Below are positions 45,725-57,736 of a stretch of DNA of 64,000 nt, one piece after another. A model generated the notes under the pieces. That model did not search any database, had not been told where the DNA came from, and was given only the letters and a program-made list of their open reading frames with translations. The translations under genes were made by a program, and so were the position numbers. The number at the start of each line of letters is the position of its first letter. Positions within the stretch are counted from its first letter, which is position 1. Origin of the DNA: Cyclaneusma minus (taxonomy: Eukaryota > Ascomycota > Leotiomycetes > Marthamycetales > Marthamycetaceae); NCBI GenBank assembly GCA_037179335.1, contig JAKZHN010000032.1, forward strand, positions 186,001-250,000, given 5' to 3'.

Positions 45725-47948
45725 ATGCTCCCACCGCCGGCCATCTCCATTCTCGGCTCCGACCAGGGTGGAAAGAGAAAGCATCGTATCAATGCCAACT
45801 CGTTCCAGCAGCAGGCTCTTACCACCGCCCATGGCTGGCAGTATGCCACTTTCTATACCCCGAAACCGACCAGTAATGCTCACGCTCATTCTGAATCCCA
45901 ATCCCCATCTCAGGACAGCCCGAACGTGGAATGCGGGGAGTCGAGAAGTGCTAGCAGCGAGCCGCTTTATGTGAATGTCTCGAGACGGAAGATAGGCGGA
46001 GTAGCATGGGAGAATATGGTGTTGGATGACTATGAGCAGAGGGAAGATGATGGCCATAATACTATTTCGTTGGGCGTGTGTGAGGGCGATGGCACGCTGC
46101 ATCTGGCCTTCGACCACCATTGCGATCAGTATGTTTTTGTTTTTTTTTGTCAAGTTTCAAGTCGATGATCTCGGCTTTATTCTTTCATACTTTTCATCAT
46201 GTGACTTCTCGATTAGTTATTCTATGAAAGCACGTGCTGACAGGACTCTTTTGGATTAGCTTGAGATTCCGGATCTCTAAAGCAGGACTTGCAACACAGC
46301 CAGGGGACGAGACTTGGGACGCCTCGCTGTTTGGGCCTGTATTGGACCGTCTTCCCGGACTTGCAACTCAGGAGAACCTAAGTGAAGTCACTTATCCACG
46401 TTTTCTTAGTGTGGGAGACGATCTGATCCTTACCTATCGTATCGGCCAGTAAGCTATAACACTTTCCTCTCACTGTCCTCAACTTCTGTATCTTTAGCTC
46501 AATCTGCTCAGAAAGATTCACAGCTTTCCTTTTTACTTCCAGAAGGCTTATTGTCTCACAGAGCAGGCCTCGGCGCCGACGTTCTCCACCACTACTCCTC
46601 CACCACCCACGCCTATACCTACACATCCACCCCCCTAGTCGGCATCGCCAGCTCCCCTTACATCAATGGCATCAGCGTATCCTATAACCCCTCTTCCCCG
46701 CCAAGTCCCAAGTCCCACGTCAACTACCCATCTACCCCTCAAACCCCCAAGCAACTTCCAGATCCCACCCTCCACCTCACCTGGTGCTACCGCCACTTCA
46801 TCCCCTATCCCACCTTCTCAGACCCCTCCTCCACCACCCACAAAGCCCAAGCCGGTCCCAACGGCCCCGAAAACAACGAAGGCCTCTACTACACCTCCTC
46901 CCCAGACCTTGGCAAGACGTGGAAAAGCAGCGATGGTACAGTCATAGCGTCTGTTTCCCAATCTCATGACAACGACATTGAAGAACTGGAAGATGGAAAT
47001 GTTTCCGCTGCCCCTGCATCACCCAGGCAACACAATGACCAAAGTCCCAAAGATAGCACCTCCAAAGGAACAGAACACGCCTGCGCAGAAGTCCTCTTAC
47101 AGAAGCTCGAATCCTTAGGCTCCCTATCCGGCGACGGCAGCAACAGCCTGGAAGACAAGATGGGTGAAGTAACAAAAGGCACGAATATGGGCAATTCCTC
47201 GCCGACTGTTTCGTCGAGTATCTTTAACAAAACGAAGGGGACATGCGTATTTCCCATTCCACGTGATAGCGGGGTTCTGAATCAGGAAAGTCAAGCGGTG
47301 GATAGCGAGGGAGGTGTGTGGGTTTTGAATAGGGAGAGGAGAAGGGATGTGGGGATGCGGTGGATGGTTTATTGGCGTAGACCGCAAGGCCCGGATGGGC
47401 AGGATGGGGCTTGGAGTGAGCATGTGTTGGAGATGGCAGCGGCACCAAGGCCGACGGAGACGGGAAATAGGGGATGTATTGCCGTGCATTCGCCACCTGG
47501 GAATGCGGCGACTGTTTATGTAGTGCTACCGTCAAATGATCCAGCTGATCAGGCAGGGACTCTCACGATTCTTGCAGCAAGGGTGCCAGCAAAGGAAGAA
47601 GCCGGCGCCGTGAAGGTGCGAAGTTCGGGGGTTATGGAAGCTGGAGCGCGGAATGATCCTTCTACTGTGATTGATGGGATGAACACCTTGCGAGAGGGAG
47701 AGCTGGAACGCGCCTCAAAAATCGATCCTAACGTAGGCACGAGCTTCTTGGATGATGCTGAGGATGAGGGGGTGGGAGAAGGAGAAGAAATGGGACGTAA
47801 TGTGGGGCTGGATTGGAAGTTGGTGTGGCAGGGAAATGACTTTGATGGTGAGCCGCTGGTTGATGAGAAGAGGCTGGAGGACGGCGTGTTGAGTGTATTT
47901 ACGCACATTGTGGATGGAAGGGTTGTGGTGTTGGATTTTGAACTGTAG
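45725..47948 (+). CDS. BNR-repeat-containing family protein
   Basis: Three exons: 45725-46128, 46260-46448 and 46562-47948 (659 aa), with introns of 131 and 113 bp. An upstream in-frame ATG at 45710 would add five residues. The N-terminal half fits the fungal BNR_4-type beta-propeller: INANSFQQQALTTAHGWQYATFY, DDGHNTISLGVCEGDGTLHLAFDHH, YPRFLSVGDDLILTYRIGQAGLG and the Asp-box-like SSPDLGKTWKSSDG. There is no signal peptide. A loop of about 85 aa after KTWKSSDG is acidic, Ser-rich and unlike the core; the fold resumes at NQESQAVDSEGGVWVLNRERR. Another acidic insertion lies near the C-terminus before DWKLVWQGNDFDGEPLVDEKRL. Relatives include carbohydrate-active propellers, but no activity can be assigned. 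Confidence 0.82.
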
Positions 47949-49291
47949 AAGGTGGAATCTGGCCAGCGGGTGTGAATGGGACGTGGTATATGATGGTTTA
48001 GTTTAATACCAGGTTTCTATTCCAAATGTCTAAATATCGGTGTATCATTTAGGCCCATATGTGATATGGACAGTCAAGGGGCGGAGTCAACGTTGGATTT
48101 CAATAGTACCTAGTAAATTAAGATTTACACGAATTATTTAACAGGCTGTCTGACAAAAACCACATCACGTTCACAATAAAGGAAACCCAATAAAAATTAC
48201 ATCTCATCGTTATTGCGCCTATTCAAAGCAGTCCGAGGTGTAATTACAAGCCTTGGATTTCAACCCAGCCCCTCGCTTGCAAAAACGAATAGTAAAAGGA
48301 AATAAAATCGCAGAGCAAGAGCGTCCAGTCGAAGGGCAAATTGACGAAGGGGTATCTTTGAGAGCATCCCGGAAGAGAAGCTTCGGCCAGGAAGAGGAAG
48401 ACTCGCGGAATGGGCTCGGTGTCGGATTTCGAGTATGAACGCCTGCGGTGGTGGGTGGGAATGTACATATCAGTCATTGTAAGAGTTGTCGTGAATGACT
48501 GGCCACCAGCAAAAGTTGACCGCGAGGATGGATAGGGGACAACTGATGGTTCGCCGCCGCCTGGGTGGAGCCACATCCCTCCAGCGCAGACTAAGATAAC
48601 GACTGAGGCCTATGCCAGCCATGTTTGCCATATAACCAAAGTGCGCTGCGGGAGAGGCAACCGGCGCCTCATCCAGGTATGACCATGTGAAAAGATATTG
48701 ACGTAGACTCTGAAAACGCTGGTCGAGGGAGCGGGTCGTTTCGAACTGAGGACTTGTCGAGGGCCATTCGAATCACTCTCCACGTGCCATAATCCATATT
48801 CTGCTTTGCACTGGGCACGCAAGCAATATCCACCACCTAACACCTCACCAATTTCCGGCCCCCAAAGCTTGACTTCGTTGACGAGGGGTACAGTTGAGCC
48901 ACGATCTGCACAACTGCATCGATGGAGCAAAAAGTCCGAAACAACAGCACCTTGACTGAATCATTAACAACACTAATTACAGAGAAAGAGAAGTCCATTC
49001 GAGTTTCTGACGATATGTAGTAGAGGGCTAGTAGAGCCGCCACTCGAATCGGCAATGGCGACTAGTATACAGGTCAAGTTTGAGCTCCGTCTCCGTAGTA
49101 CATCATATGAGGCGAGATTATGGCAAAGCGCCCATAGATGTACGGATCAGTGCTGTAGGCTTTAACAGATCCGAGGTCGATGCCAGAAACAGACGAAGGA
49201 CAAGTGAAATAGGATTTATCATGAATTCGGACTCGTAGAAGACTGGATGGCAGGGTAAGCCACCAGGGGGAGGGTTGAGAAGGGAACCTCC
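47949..49291. other. Intergenic between convergent genes
   Basis: A 1.3-kb interval. A minus-strand open frame at 48244-48576 (110 codons) has no recognisable features. No tRNA could be folded from the GTTCGAA-like sequences near 48720-48770. Confidence 0.5.
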
Positions 49292-50732
49292 TTAAGAGAA
49301 GACGATCTCAGCTGAGCCACCCTCTGGGACAGCAATCTAATCGCATGTTAGCGTCGCCCATATGATGAAGAGGACCTTCTTTGGAACTTACGGTGCAGCC
49401 ACTGCTCGATTCAACGCCATCCATGTAGTACTTTCCGCCCGAGTAGGAACAATCGCTCGAGACATCACCAGTGATGGCGATGTCGAAGTCAAGGACGCCA
49501 TCGGTGTTAGTGGGAGAGTTCTGGAACAGTCCAATGTAGGTGATACCATCAGTAGTGCCGACACCAAGGTTGACAGGAGCCCAGTTGCCGAGATTGGTAC
49601 CAGACTCACCCCAGGTGCAGGCGTCGCTCTCGCCATAGCCAGCGGGGTTGATGTAGTACTGGGCAGAGGTGGACTTGCCCTCCCAGTAGTAGTAGCTGCT
49701 CTCATCGGGGGAGGTGATGGCAACGGATCCACCAGCGGAGGCGGTAGCGGGAACAACTTCGGATTCACTACCGGGGTAGTCGGTACGGCAGATGGCGACG
49801 TCCTTGCTCATCTTGTTCTTCACGCTGATACCATCGGTGGCACCCTTAATGCAGAGAGTAGTGTAGTTCGTGTTGGACAATTCAAGCTTGCCGTCAGTGT
49901 TGCAGTAAAGACCACCGATGGACTGGCCAGTGCTGCCCTGAGCAGTGGGCCACTGCGACTTTTGGTAGCCGGCAGGGCAAGCGTACGAGCAGTAGGAGTT
50001 CTCAGTGCAGCCAACACCGGTGAGGGCCTCAACGATCTCACTGATCAAAAGGTCGCCCAGGCTGTAGCCCGGAACCTGCTGCACACTGACATAACCGTCG
50101 TATCCAAGCCAGTCAACGTAAACTGCACCGTAGTCGGAGGGGAAGTTGGAGCAATCGATTTCGCCGCTGGGGAAGTCGGCGTCGATGCCGGTGGTGCTTG
50201 AAGAGCTGCTGCTGGAGGAGGAAGAGGCAGCAGAGGAGCTGGAGGAAGCGGCGGAAGTGTAGGTCGACGAGGGAGCCACGGAGGACGAGGTGGGCGCGAC
50301 CGACGAAGAGGAGCTCGAGGTGACCTGGTAATACTCCTCGGCAGAGCTGGTGCTGGAGGAAGACGGGGTGTAGAAGCTCGAGGTGCTGCTGCTGCTACTG
50401 CTTGGGGTCGGGGTGAAACTCGAAATCGAAGTCGAAGAAGAGCTTGGGGCGGGAGTGCTGGTAGGCGTGAAGACGGTGGAGATCACGGAGACCTCGTCTT
50501 CCACAATGGCGTACTTTCCATCGGCAAGACCAGCCTCGACCTCGGCGTCAGTCATCAATTTGCCGTTCAGGATGTAGATGGTCTGCACGGCAGGGATGAC
50601 TTCGGTGACAATGGCAGGGGGAGACTCGACGGGGCTACCGGGCTGGTTCAGGTGACGGTGCGCATGGCGATGGGGCTGGGCGGCCGCCACGGTGGCAGTC
50701 GCCAGGACGATTGCCTGGACAATGAACCTCAT
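49292..50732 (-). CDS. SUN-family cell wall protein (SIM1/UTH1 type)
   Basis: Two exons: 50732-49392 and 49336-49292 (461 aa), with a 55-bp intron. The second exon supplies only the last 14 residues (IAVPEGGSAEIVFS), replacing a frame that would otherwise read on into a non-family tail. A signal peptide (MRFIVQAIVLATATVAAAQ) is followed by a His-rich stretch, then a Ser/Thr-rich stalk of about 110 aa, then the SUN domain from about residue 200: DFPSGEIDCSNFPSDYGAV, the Cys cluster CTENSYCSYACPAGYQKSQW and GGLYCNTDGKLELSN. Ascomycete SUN proteins act in septation and wall remodelling at the cell surface, with reported beta-1,3-glucan activity in some members. Confidence 0.94.
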
Positions 50733-53029
50733 TGTGGAGAAGCCTAGTCCGTGAGTTTGCGATGCGAAAGAGATCGATATGGACGTCTCTCAGAGACTCT
50801 GCGACGAAAGATACCGGTGGTAATAAGGAACGCGTCTGGGGCGGACAGACAAAGAGTCAGCATTCCTGAGCAGCAATGATGGCGGCCACAGGCCCAATGG
50901 GCGCATTTTTCGACAGGCAGATGACGGCGGGCGTGCAGACTGGCGCAGAGCGGGCGCAGAGGGAGCATCAGAGGGGGCACTGAGGGAGCAGACAAACATA
51001 CCTTGACAGTGACCCTGTGGGCTTTGTGGAGGGAGGAAGGGTCGGTGGATGGGGTGGGCACTGGTCCGCTAACGTTGCAAGTCCTAAAGAGCGTGGTTGA
51101 GGATACAAGCTCCTCAGGTCGGTTGGAACAGTACGGAGCAGTCAAAGATCGTGCGAGGGCAGAGTGAAGGATGGCCGTGGTTTTGTGTAAAGAGCGTGTC
51201 GAGCGTGGGCGGGTCGTCAAGTGGAAGAGCAGCTAGCACGGGGAGAGGAAAACACACGCACCAGACATGGACGCTCGCTCTTGGCTTGCGCTGGCCTAGC
51301 GAAATTAGCTTTGACGAGGGTCCGGGTGGGTCAGCCAAGGGAAGTCGCGCTTGATTGGCCCTCGGACCACCGTGCGCCGCTCTAGCTGCTGGCCTGCGCT
51401 GGCCCAACTCCCAGGTGCGGCCGCTTGTCGCCCCGAAAAGGGGCTCTGAGACGCCGGAGTTGCTGGCCGATGTGCTGCGCCCGTCTACTAGTATGAGCGC
51501 CCCGAGACGAACTCGCAGCCGGCGAGCGAGGGCGGCTTCTAGGGCAGAGTCCAGAGTGTGCAGCGTGCGCGTCGACTGCTGCCGCTGCGCGTGCCCAGCG
51601 GCCTCAATTTCGCTGCCAGATTATTCTTGTTCAAGTAAAGTACTTCGACTTAGGGCGGCCAATTTCTCGGGCATGCTGCTAATCTCTCTCGCCCACCTGC
51701 GTGTCTGCTGTACTCCACACAGCGCGGAGAAAGAGGTCGATTGATTACGACTACCCTGAGATATGATAAAGGATTGCCCGAATCACCTGGTCATGGCCCG
51801 AAGCTATGGGGAAGTGCTGATCCCAATTCTCATTCTAGGGATTCGCCACTAATTTCCTGAACAACGTCAGCACCACGCCGCCTCGTTCTGGACCACGCCG
51901 TCGAACTGACTATTATAAGAGTAAGACGCGAGCCACCTTGGCTCTTGTCTTCGCGGCTCGCCATTATTTTCCCACGCGACAGCGGCTTCAATGTTCCGCA
52001 GTTGCACCGCCCCCCTGCCAGCAATCCAGGAACGCTCGCACCGTGATTGGCGGGCGGGTGGGCCAAGCGAATTTAAATGCAGGAACAGAAGGCCAGAAGC
52101 CGGGGACACGGAACATTTGAAGCAGGAACATCACATAATTGAAGCAGACTGGACCTACATGTACCTAGTTCAGGGGCAGGAGTGGACTGGAGTAATCGGC
52201 GCCATTGATAGTCACCAACCCAGTGCACATCTCTCAGATTAGAAAATCATTTGTAGGCCGAGTACATTCCAACGTCCACGACTATCGCCAGACACCTCAA
52301 CATTCCAGAAGGTGGCAGTCGCATGGCCTGTACTTCAAATGCAACCCCAGCAGCGCCATCTAACGTCATTGAGACTTCGGTGGCCGTGACTACCGCAGCT
52401 CTGCTTACGCCATCTTGTTGCACAGACGTTCGTTCGTGTGTTTCGTGTAAAGCACAGGTACCTGCTACTATCTTTGTTTCTTCCGCCTAACCTTTTTCCA
52501 ATAATAATATCAAGTGTCTCAATTCTCTTTGTTTCTTGTCAATATTCGAGTTCACCCGCTTTCATTTTTCCTCTCCCCCTAAATGTGCCAAAGCTCGTCC
52601 CTTCTGCATTCTTCTTCAAATCATCCGGCCTGACTTAACCCGCATATTATTCTGCAATTCATCTCTCCATCCCACCACCGTCCTTGCACCAGCCAAGAAA
52701 CCTTATGGAAACTCTGCTCCAGCCAGACCGGGGCTGTCCCAGCAATGCTCAAGTCGCAAGCAGACAATCCGATGATCATGAACATGGAAAAGTCTTGTTT
52801 TGTGCGGATGCGAAAGTCTAATGCACCGTGCTTCAAGGCTTGGGGCTAAGATGCACGACACATAGGGCTGAAATGCTTATTCGAGCTCTGGTCTGCCTCT
52901 GGCCTCTTGCTACTCGACTCTACGAATTCCAGAGCATTTTGTCACAAACTAATACGAGCACAGAGGGGTCTAATAAATAGATGTGAAGTTTGTCTCGCAG
53001 TTTGGCGCTTCAAAAAGCAGTCTGCTCGA

Positions 53030-53300
53030 CAGTTTGACTTCGTGCGAACTATAACTTCACGTCCAAATTCAAGTTCAGGCGCAACTTCAGCTTGACAGCT
53101 TCTTCAACTTCAAGCAGAGCTTTAGCCCACTTCAAGCGCAGCTTCAACTTAGCAGCTTCAACTTACCTAGCAGCTTAAACTTCAAGCACAGCTTTAGCGT
53201 CAACGTCAACCACGAGCAGCTTCAACTCAGCAGCTCCAACTACAAGTTCAAGTGCGTGTTCAACGTGACAACTTCAGCTTGGCAACTTCCACTTTAGTCA
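53030..53300 (+). repeat. Degenerate CTTCAA/AGCTTCAACTT minisatellite
   Basis: About 270 bp built of irregularly spaced AGCTTCAACTT, CAGCTTCAAC and ACTTCAAGC elements (for example near 53088-53215). Unit length varies from about 9 to 20 bp, so it is a diverged tandem array. It is purine/pyrimidine alternating enough to leave long frames but encodes nothing recognisable. Confidence 0.75.
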
Positions 53301-53859
53301 TCGGTCATTAAGTGCTTTCTACCCTTTCGTGAAGGGAGAATCGTGACCGCAAAAGATGAAATCACGACAACACAAAATAATTCAAGCACCGTCTCCTGGA
53401 GTTGGATACATATAGTGACAACTGCAACCCCAATTCCAAATCGACCCGTTTCATAAAATAGCTAGCCAGAATAGCAAAAGCCCTCACCCCCTTACCCGGG
53501 ACTAGTGGACGCTCAATACTTCTCAAGTTACAAATACTAGCGCCTCGTTTGATGGAAGTTGCTTGAGTTATTCCTTGTCAATAGCTGGCCTGGCAGAAGG
53601 ATCCATTCATGGCACACTTACGAATTGAAGTCAAGTGATCGAGAAATTCAAGGGTCGGTTCAACTGAGAAATGGGGATTGTACACTCAAATAGCAAATAA
53701 CAAAGATGTAGCAAGCAATGCTTCTGTTCGTGATAAGTAGTGAGAGAAGAGGCCGTCATGTGAAGGATATAAATACCCTTCGCTTAGCCTGGCGGCCCTG
53801 GGCTACCTTAGGTTGGGTGTGGTCAGCTTGGGGGAAAACAAAATCATCTTAGTTAGTAC

Positions 53860-54016
53860 CTATGAGAAATGCAACTAGTTAGAAGAAATCCAAATGGCCA
53901 GGAGAAATCCAGGCAATGAGACGGAATTCGAAGGCCCACATACCTAGGAGAAAAAGTCGGATAAATTTTGAGTATTTAAAGGAATTTCAAATGACTAGAA
54001 AAACCTAGTCTCTAGA
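53860..54016 (+). repeat. 19-bp palindromic repeat, block E
   Basis: Three units are in perfect phase: GAAATGCAACTAGTTAGAA (53866-53884), GAAATCCAAATGGCCAGGA (53885-53903) and GAAATCCAGGCAATGAGAC (53904-53922). A further one, GGAATTTCAAATGACTAGA, lies near 53981-53999. They match the GAAATCC...AGGA form of block A closely. Confidence 0.75.
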
Positions 54017-54649
54017 ATTCATTACAGAAAACACAATGAAGAGGTGTGGCAGGAATTTACTGGGTGGCGAGCTTGGTGAATGGTGGCTCTTAGAAAACTG
54101 TATGTTTGTCATGATCTGCTGTACTCTCGTAACTTGATGCGGCCTTGGTGACTTCCTAGTTGGCTGTGCTTGCGATGATCCATCGGTTCTCACTGACTCG
54201 GTGGTGCATAGTAAACTGGCGTGTCCATAGTCTCTGTTGCTGGATTGGGTTTCATTTGGGGGTCTATGGACCACCCTTCCCTGCTGGCGTTTCCGAAAAC
54301 TGGTATATCGTAGTGGGAGAACGAGTGGCCTACGATCACATCCCGTTAGTTCCAAGCCGAAATACTACCCACCAGCAGTGAACAAAGTGCTTAAGAGCAG
54401 ACCGACTACTAGTCAACTTTGCGAAGGGTGTCACCGAGCCCCTGTCATCAGTTCTTCTGCAAGCACAAGAATGGGTTCAGAATAGTCTGTCGTAACATTC
54501 ATTCTATCAAGCAAGAATGCCTCGATGATAGTTGGTATTTTTGATGCCGCCAAATTAACGCCTTAACCACCCAGCATCAAACTCATCAAGACTCCTGACT
54601 CCCTGTAAGATGCACCATGATCGCATATTAAACCTCCCAATTCTAGTGC

Positions 54650-55463
54650 TTAGAAGCGCTCCTTCATTCTACTTGCCACCGTCCTCAGGTTGCCATAGAC
54701 TTTACCTGGCGGACTTCCCAAGATCAAGCTCACAATGGCTTCCCTCGCAATGCCGATGTTCTTGAAACCGCCCAGAATATGCACCTTGGTATCGGCCAGG
54801 ACGACGCGCGTACGACTCGCATTCTCGATGGCAAACTTTGTCTTGCCGTCCTTTCCTGCGATACGTCCCACAGCACGGCCCATGTGTTCGCCCTGCAGCG
54901 TCTTCACATCCTTGACCTCGAAGGTCTGGATGTACAGATCGTCGAGGCGCAGCAAGGCGATGGCGTCCTCGACATCGAAGCCCAGAGTGAAGGAGCGGAT
55001 GAAGTCTTCGCCCTTCTGCAGAGCATCGGAGGCCGTGGTATGGGCAGACGTGCGCAACTCCACGGCTTTGGCTCTGGTGTTCATGCGCACCTGCAGCTTG
55101 AGGTGCTCGACGAGCGGCGGGTAGATCTTGGGCCAGGAGGCTTTGAGCGGCGACATGCGATGTGGTGGGATAGGCACTTTGCGTCTTTGGGTGTGGTGGA
55201 CAGAGGGCGCGTCTTTGGCGGGAGCGAAGTGTGGGCGCCCTTCGGAGTCGATGTGCATGGCGTCGTCGTCGGCGCTGGCGGCGAGGGGCTCAGAGGTGAT
55301 GGCAGAGGGGGCGTCAATCAAGAGTTCATTGTCTTCTGCAAAGCCGGGTCAGAGGAGACGGTCGCAGCGTTCATGGGGGCTACTTACGTTCTTGCGGGAG
55401 GGGAACAGCGGCAGCTTCTGCGACCTCTTCTGGCCGTCGCAGAAGGGCGGTCGGCGCAGGCAT
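54650..55463 (-). CDS. PNO1: Pre-rRNA-processing protein Pno1 (Dim2)
   Basis: Two exons: 55463-55388 and 55335-54650 (253 aa), with a 52-bp intron. Exon 1 encodes MPAPTALLRRPEEVAEAAA, typical of the family start. The C-terminal ~190 aa form the KH-like RNA-binding module: RRKVPIPPHRMSPLKASW, KIYPPLVEHLKLQVRMN, FDVEDAIALLRLDDLYIQTF, GEHMGRAVGRIAGKDGKTKF and a last KH block with HILGGFKNIGIAREAIVSLI and SPPGKVYGNLRTVASRMKERF. Pno1 binds near the 3' end of 18S rRNA in pre-40S particles and controls Nob1 cleavage and Dim1 methylation. The protein is complete. It is divergent from ADE17. Confidence 0.95.
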
Positions 55464-55832
55464 GGTGGAATAAGCTGGCGAGGAGTTCGATTCTGGTGGA
55501 TGTGATTCCTCGGCCTCGTCGGACGGGCAGAAGGTTTGCGGCTTGCTTGAGGGTTGGATTTGTCGGATCTGAGGGAGAGACGTCGTGGTCGCAGAGCCGT
55601 CGCTAAGTGCAATTAAGCGACTGTGTGTGGGCCGCTTCCGCTGATACCAAAACTTCAATTTTTGAGACGCTAGTAGTCAATGTGGGGTCGGCCAATCGTT
55701 AATCCGACCATCTAGCCACCAATCATAATTTGCAACCCCACCAAACTTTCCCCTCCATCGACCGTCCCCAGGCCTGCTCAGCATTCGCCGCCTCTCCCCA
55801 TACTGGTCAACTGTCCGTACCAATCCGCCGAG
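55464..55832. promoter_or_regulatory. Compact divergent promoter, PNO1 / ADE17
   Basis: 369 bp lie between the start codons of two growth-linked genes (ribosome assembly and purine synthesis). Co-regulation is plausible but only inferred. No TATA box is obvious. Confidence 0.55.
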
Positions 55833-57736
55833 ATGTCGGGTCCAAAGACAGCTATCATTTCGGTCTACGACAAAACCGGTCTGCTCGATCTGGCCAAAGG
55901 GTTGATCAAGCACAACGTCCGGCTGCTGGCTTCCGGAGGCACCGCGAAGCTTATTAGAGAATCGGGCTTTCCAGTTGAGTAAGTTGCTTTGCTGCATGTA
56001 CGCTCAACTCCCATATTGCGCGCTGACTGGCAAAGGGATGTCTCTGCCATCACTCATGCCCCCGAAATGCTTGCTGGCCGGGTTAAGACCCTCCACCCTG
56101 CTGTCCATGCCGGCATCTTGGCCCGCAACCTTGCCTCAGACGAGAAGGATTTGGCCGAGCAGAAGATCAACAAGGTCGACTACGTCATCTGCAACCTGTA
56201 CCCCTTCAAGGACACTGTTGCCAAGATCAATGTTACTGTGCCCGAGGCCGTCGAGGATATCGACGTGGGCGGCGTGACCCTCATTCGTGCTGCGGCGAAA
56301 AACCACGCACGAGTCATTATCCTGAGCGACCCGAAGGACTACCCCGAGTTCTTGCAAGAGATTGAGAAGGGGGAGGTTTCCGAGAAGAGCCGCCAGCTAT
56401 ATGCCCTGAAGGCCTTCGAACACACCGCTGATTACGATGCCGCCATCTCCGACTTCTTCCGCAAACAGTATGCTGGGGACGGCCTTCAACAGGTGGCCTT
56501 GAGATACGGCGCAAACCCCCACCAAAAGCCTGCAGCAGCATATACCAAGAATGGAAAGCTGCCATTCAAGGCTTTGGGCGGTGCTCCCGGATACATCAAC
56601 TTGCTTGACGCCCTGAATGCGTGGCCACTCGTCAAGGAACTTAAGGAGGCCCTCGGACTTCCTGCCGCAGCAAGCTTCAAGCATGTCTCTCCGGCAGGTG
56701 CAGCTATTGGAGTTCCTCTCAGCCCAGAGGAGCGAAAAGTCTACATGGTCGACGACATCGAGGGTCTGGAGAACTCTGCTCTCGCTCAAGCATATGCTCG
56801 TGCTCGTGGTGCCGATCGGATGAGCAGTTTCGGAGACATGATTGCTCTCAGCGATACTGTTGATCTGCCCACTGCCAAGATCATTTCTCGTGAGGTTTCT
56901 GATGGTGTCATTGCCCCTGGCTATGAACCCGAAGCCCTCAAGATTCTCACCGCGAAGAAAGGTGGAAAATACTTGGTTCTACAAATGGATGCAGACTATG
57001 AGCCTCCTGCACAAGAAACCCGTACTGTCTATGGCATCAGTATGTCGCAACACCGTAACGACGTCAAGATCTCGCCCGATTCTTTCACTTCCATCCTCAG
57101 GCCCAAGGAATCCGGCCCTCTGCCTGAGAGCGCAGCTCGCGACCTGACGGTTGCCACTATTGCGTTGAAATACACGCAAAGCAACTCGGTCTGTTATGCA
57201 CTGAACGGCCAAGTCATTGGTCTAGGGGCTGGACAGCAGTCACGCATTCATTGCACTCGTCTGGCTGGCGATAAAGCGGACAACTGGTGGCTTCGCTTCA
57301 ACCCACGTGTCTTGGGTATCAAGTGGAAGAAAGGCACCAAGAGACCAGACAAGAGCAACGCCATTGATCTGCTCGTGAGCGGAGAGTTGCCCAAGAGCGG
57401 CGCTGAAAAGGAAGCTTACGAGGCAATGTTCGAAGAGGTTCCTGCAGCATTCTCGGAAAGTGAGCGCGAGGAATGGCTGAGTAAACTGACCGGAGTCGCG
57501 GTCTCAAGTGATGCATTCGTAAGTGTTTTCAATATCGGCGTGTTTTCGTCCTTGTACCTCTGACTGACTTGATATGCCAGTTCCCCTTCATCGACAACGT
57601 CTTCCGAGCCAGCCGTTCGGGTGCCAAATACATTGCCGCGCCTTCAGGAAGCCAGAACGACAAGGCTGTGTTTGATACCGCTGACGATCTGGGCATCACT
57701 TTTGTGGAGCAAAGCATTCGCCTTTTCCACCACTAA
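55833..57736 (+). CDS. ADE17: Bifunctional AICAR transformylase / IMP cyclohydrolase
   Basis: Three exons: 55833-55978, 56036-57518 and 57581-57736 (594 aa), with introns of 57 and 62 bp. The N-terminal MGS-fold IMP cyclohydrolase has [60 protein letters not shown] and CNLYPF. The C-terminal AICAR formyltransferase has [23 protein letters not shown] with the catalytic Lys-His pair near residue 263, [41 protein letters not shown], and [20 protein letters not shown] in the last exon. It performs the last two steps of de novo IMP synthesis using 10-formyl-tetrahydrofolate. Length equals that of yeast Ade16/Ade17, and no key motif is missing. Confidence 0.97.

Larger units (their letters stand above)
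50733..54649. other. Long gene-free interval
   Basis: The longest gene-free interval outside the AT block (3.9 kb). It begins with the SUN gene promoter and ends beside the PNO1 3' end. It contains TACATGTA at 52156-52163, a CTTCAA-rich minisatellite at about 53030-53300 and 19-bp repeats at 53860-54015. Open frames up to about 130 codons (for example 51355-51744) are GC-rich chance frames without family features. Confidence 0.55.

Noticed and set aside
48244..48576. 110-codon minus-strand frame with a VVPYPSSRSTFAGGQSFT segment
   Set aside because: It looked briefly like part of a fungal membrane protein, but no further exon, start context or family match was found.
48700..48775. GTTCGAA/ATTCGAATC sequences resembling a tRNA T-arm
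   Set aside because: No acceptor stem, D-arm or anticodon stem could be paired around them on either strand.
49362..50201. 279-codon plus-strand frame opposite the SUN-family gene
   Set aside because: Antisense shadow of the Ser/Thr-rich coding strand; no recognisable domain.
54160..54485. Overlapping frames near the 19-bp block E
   Set aside because: Short, without motifs and next to repeats; composition is not gene-like.
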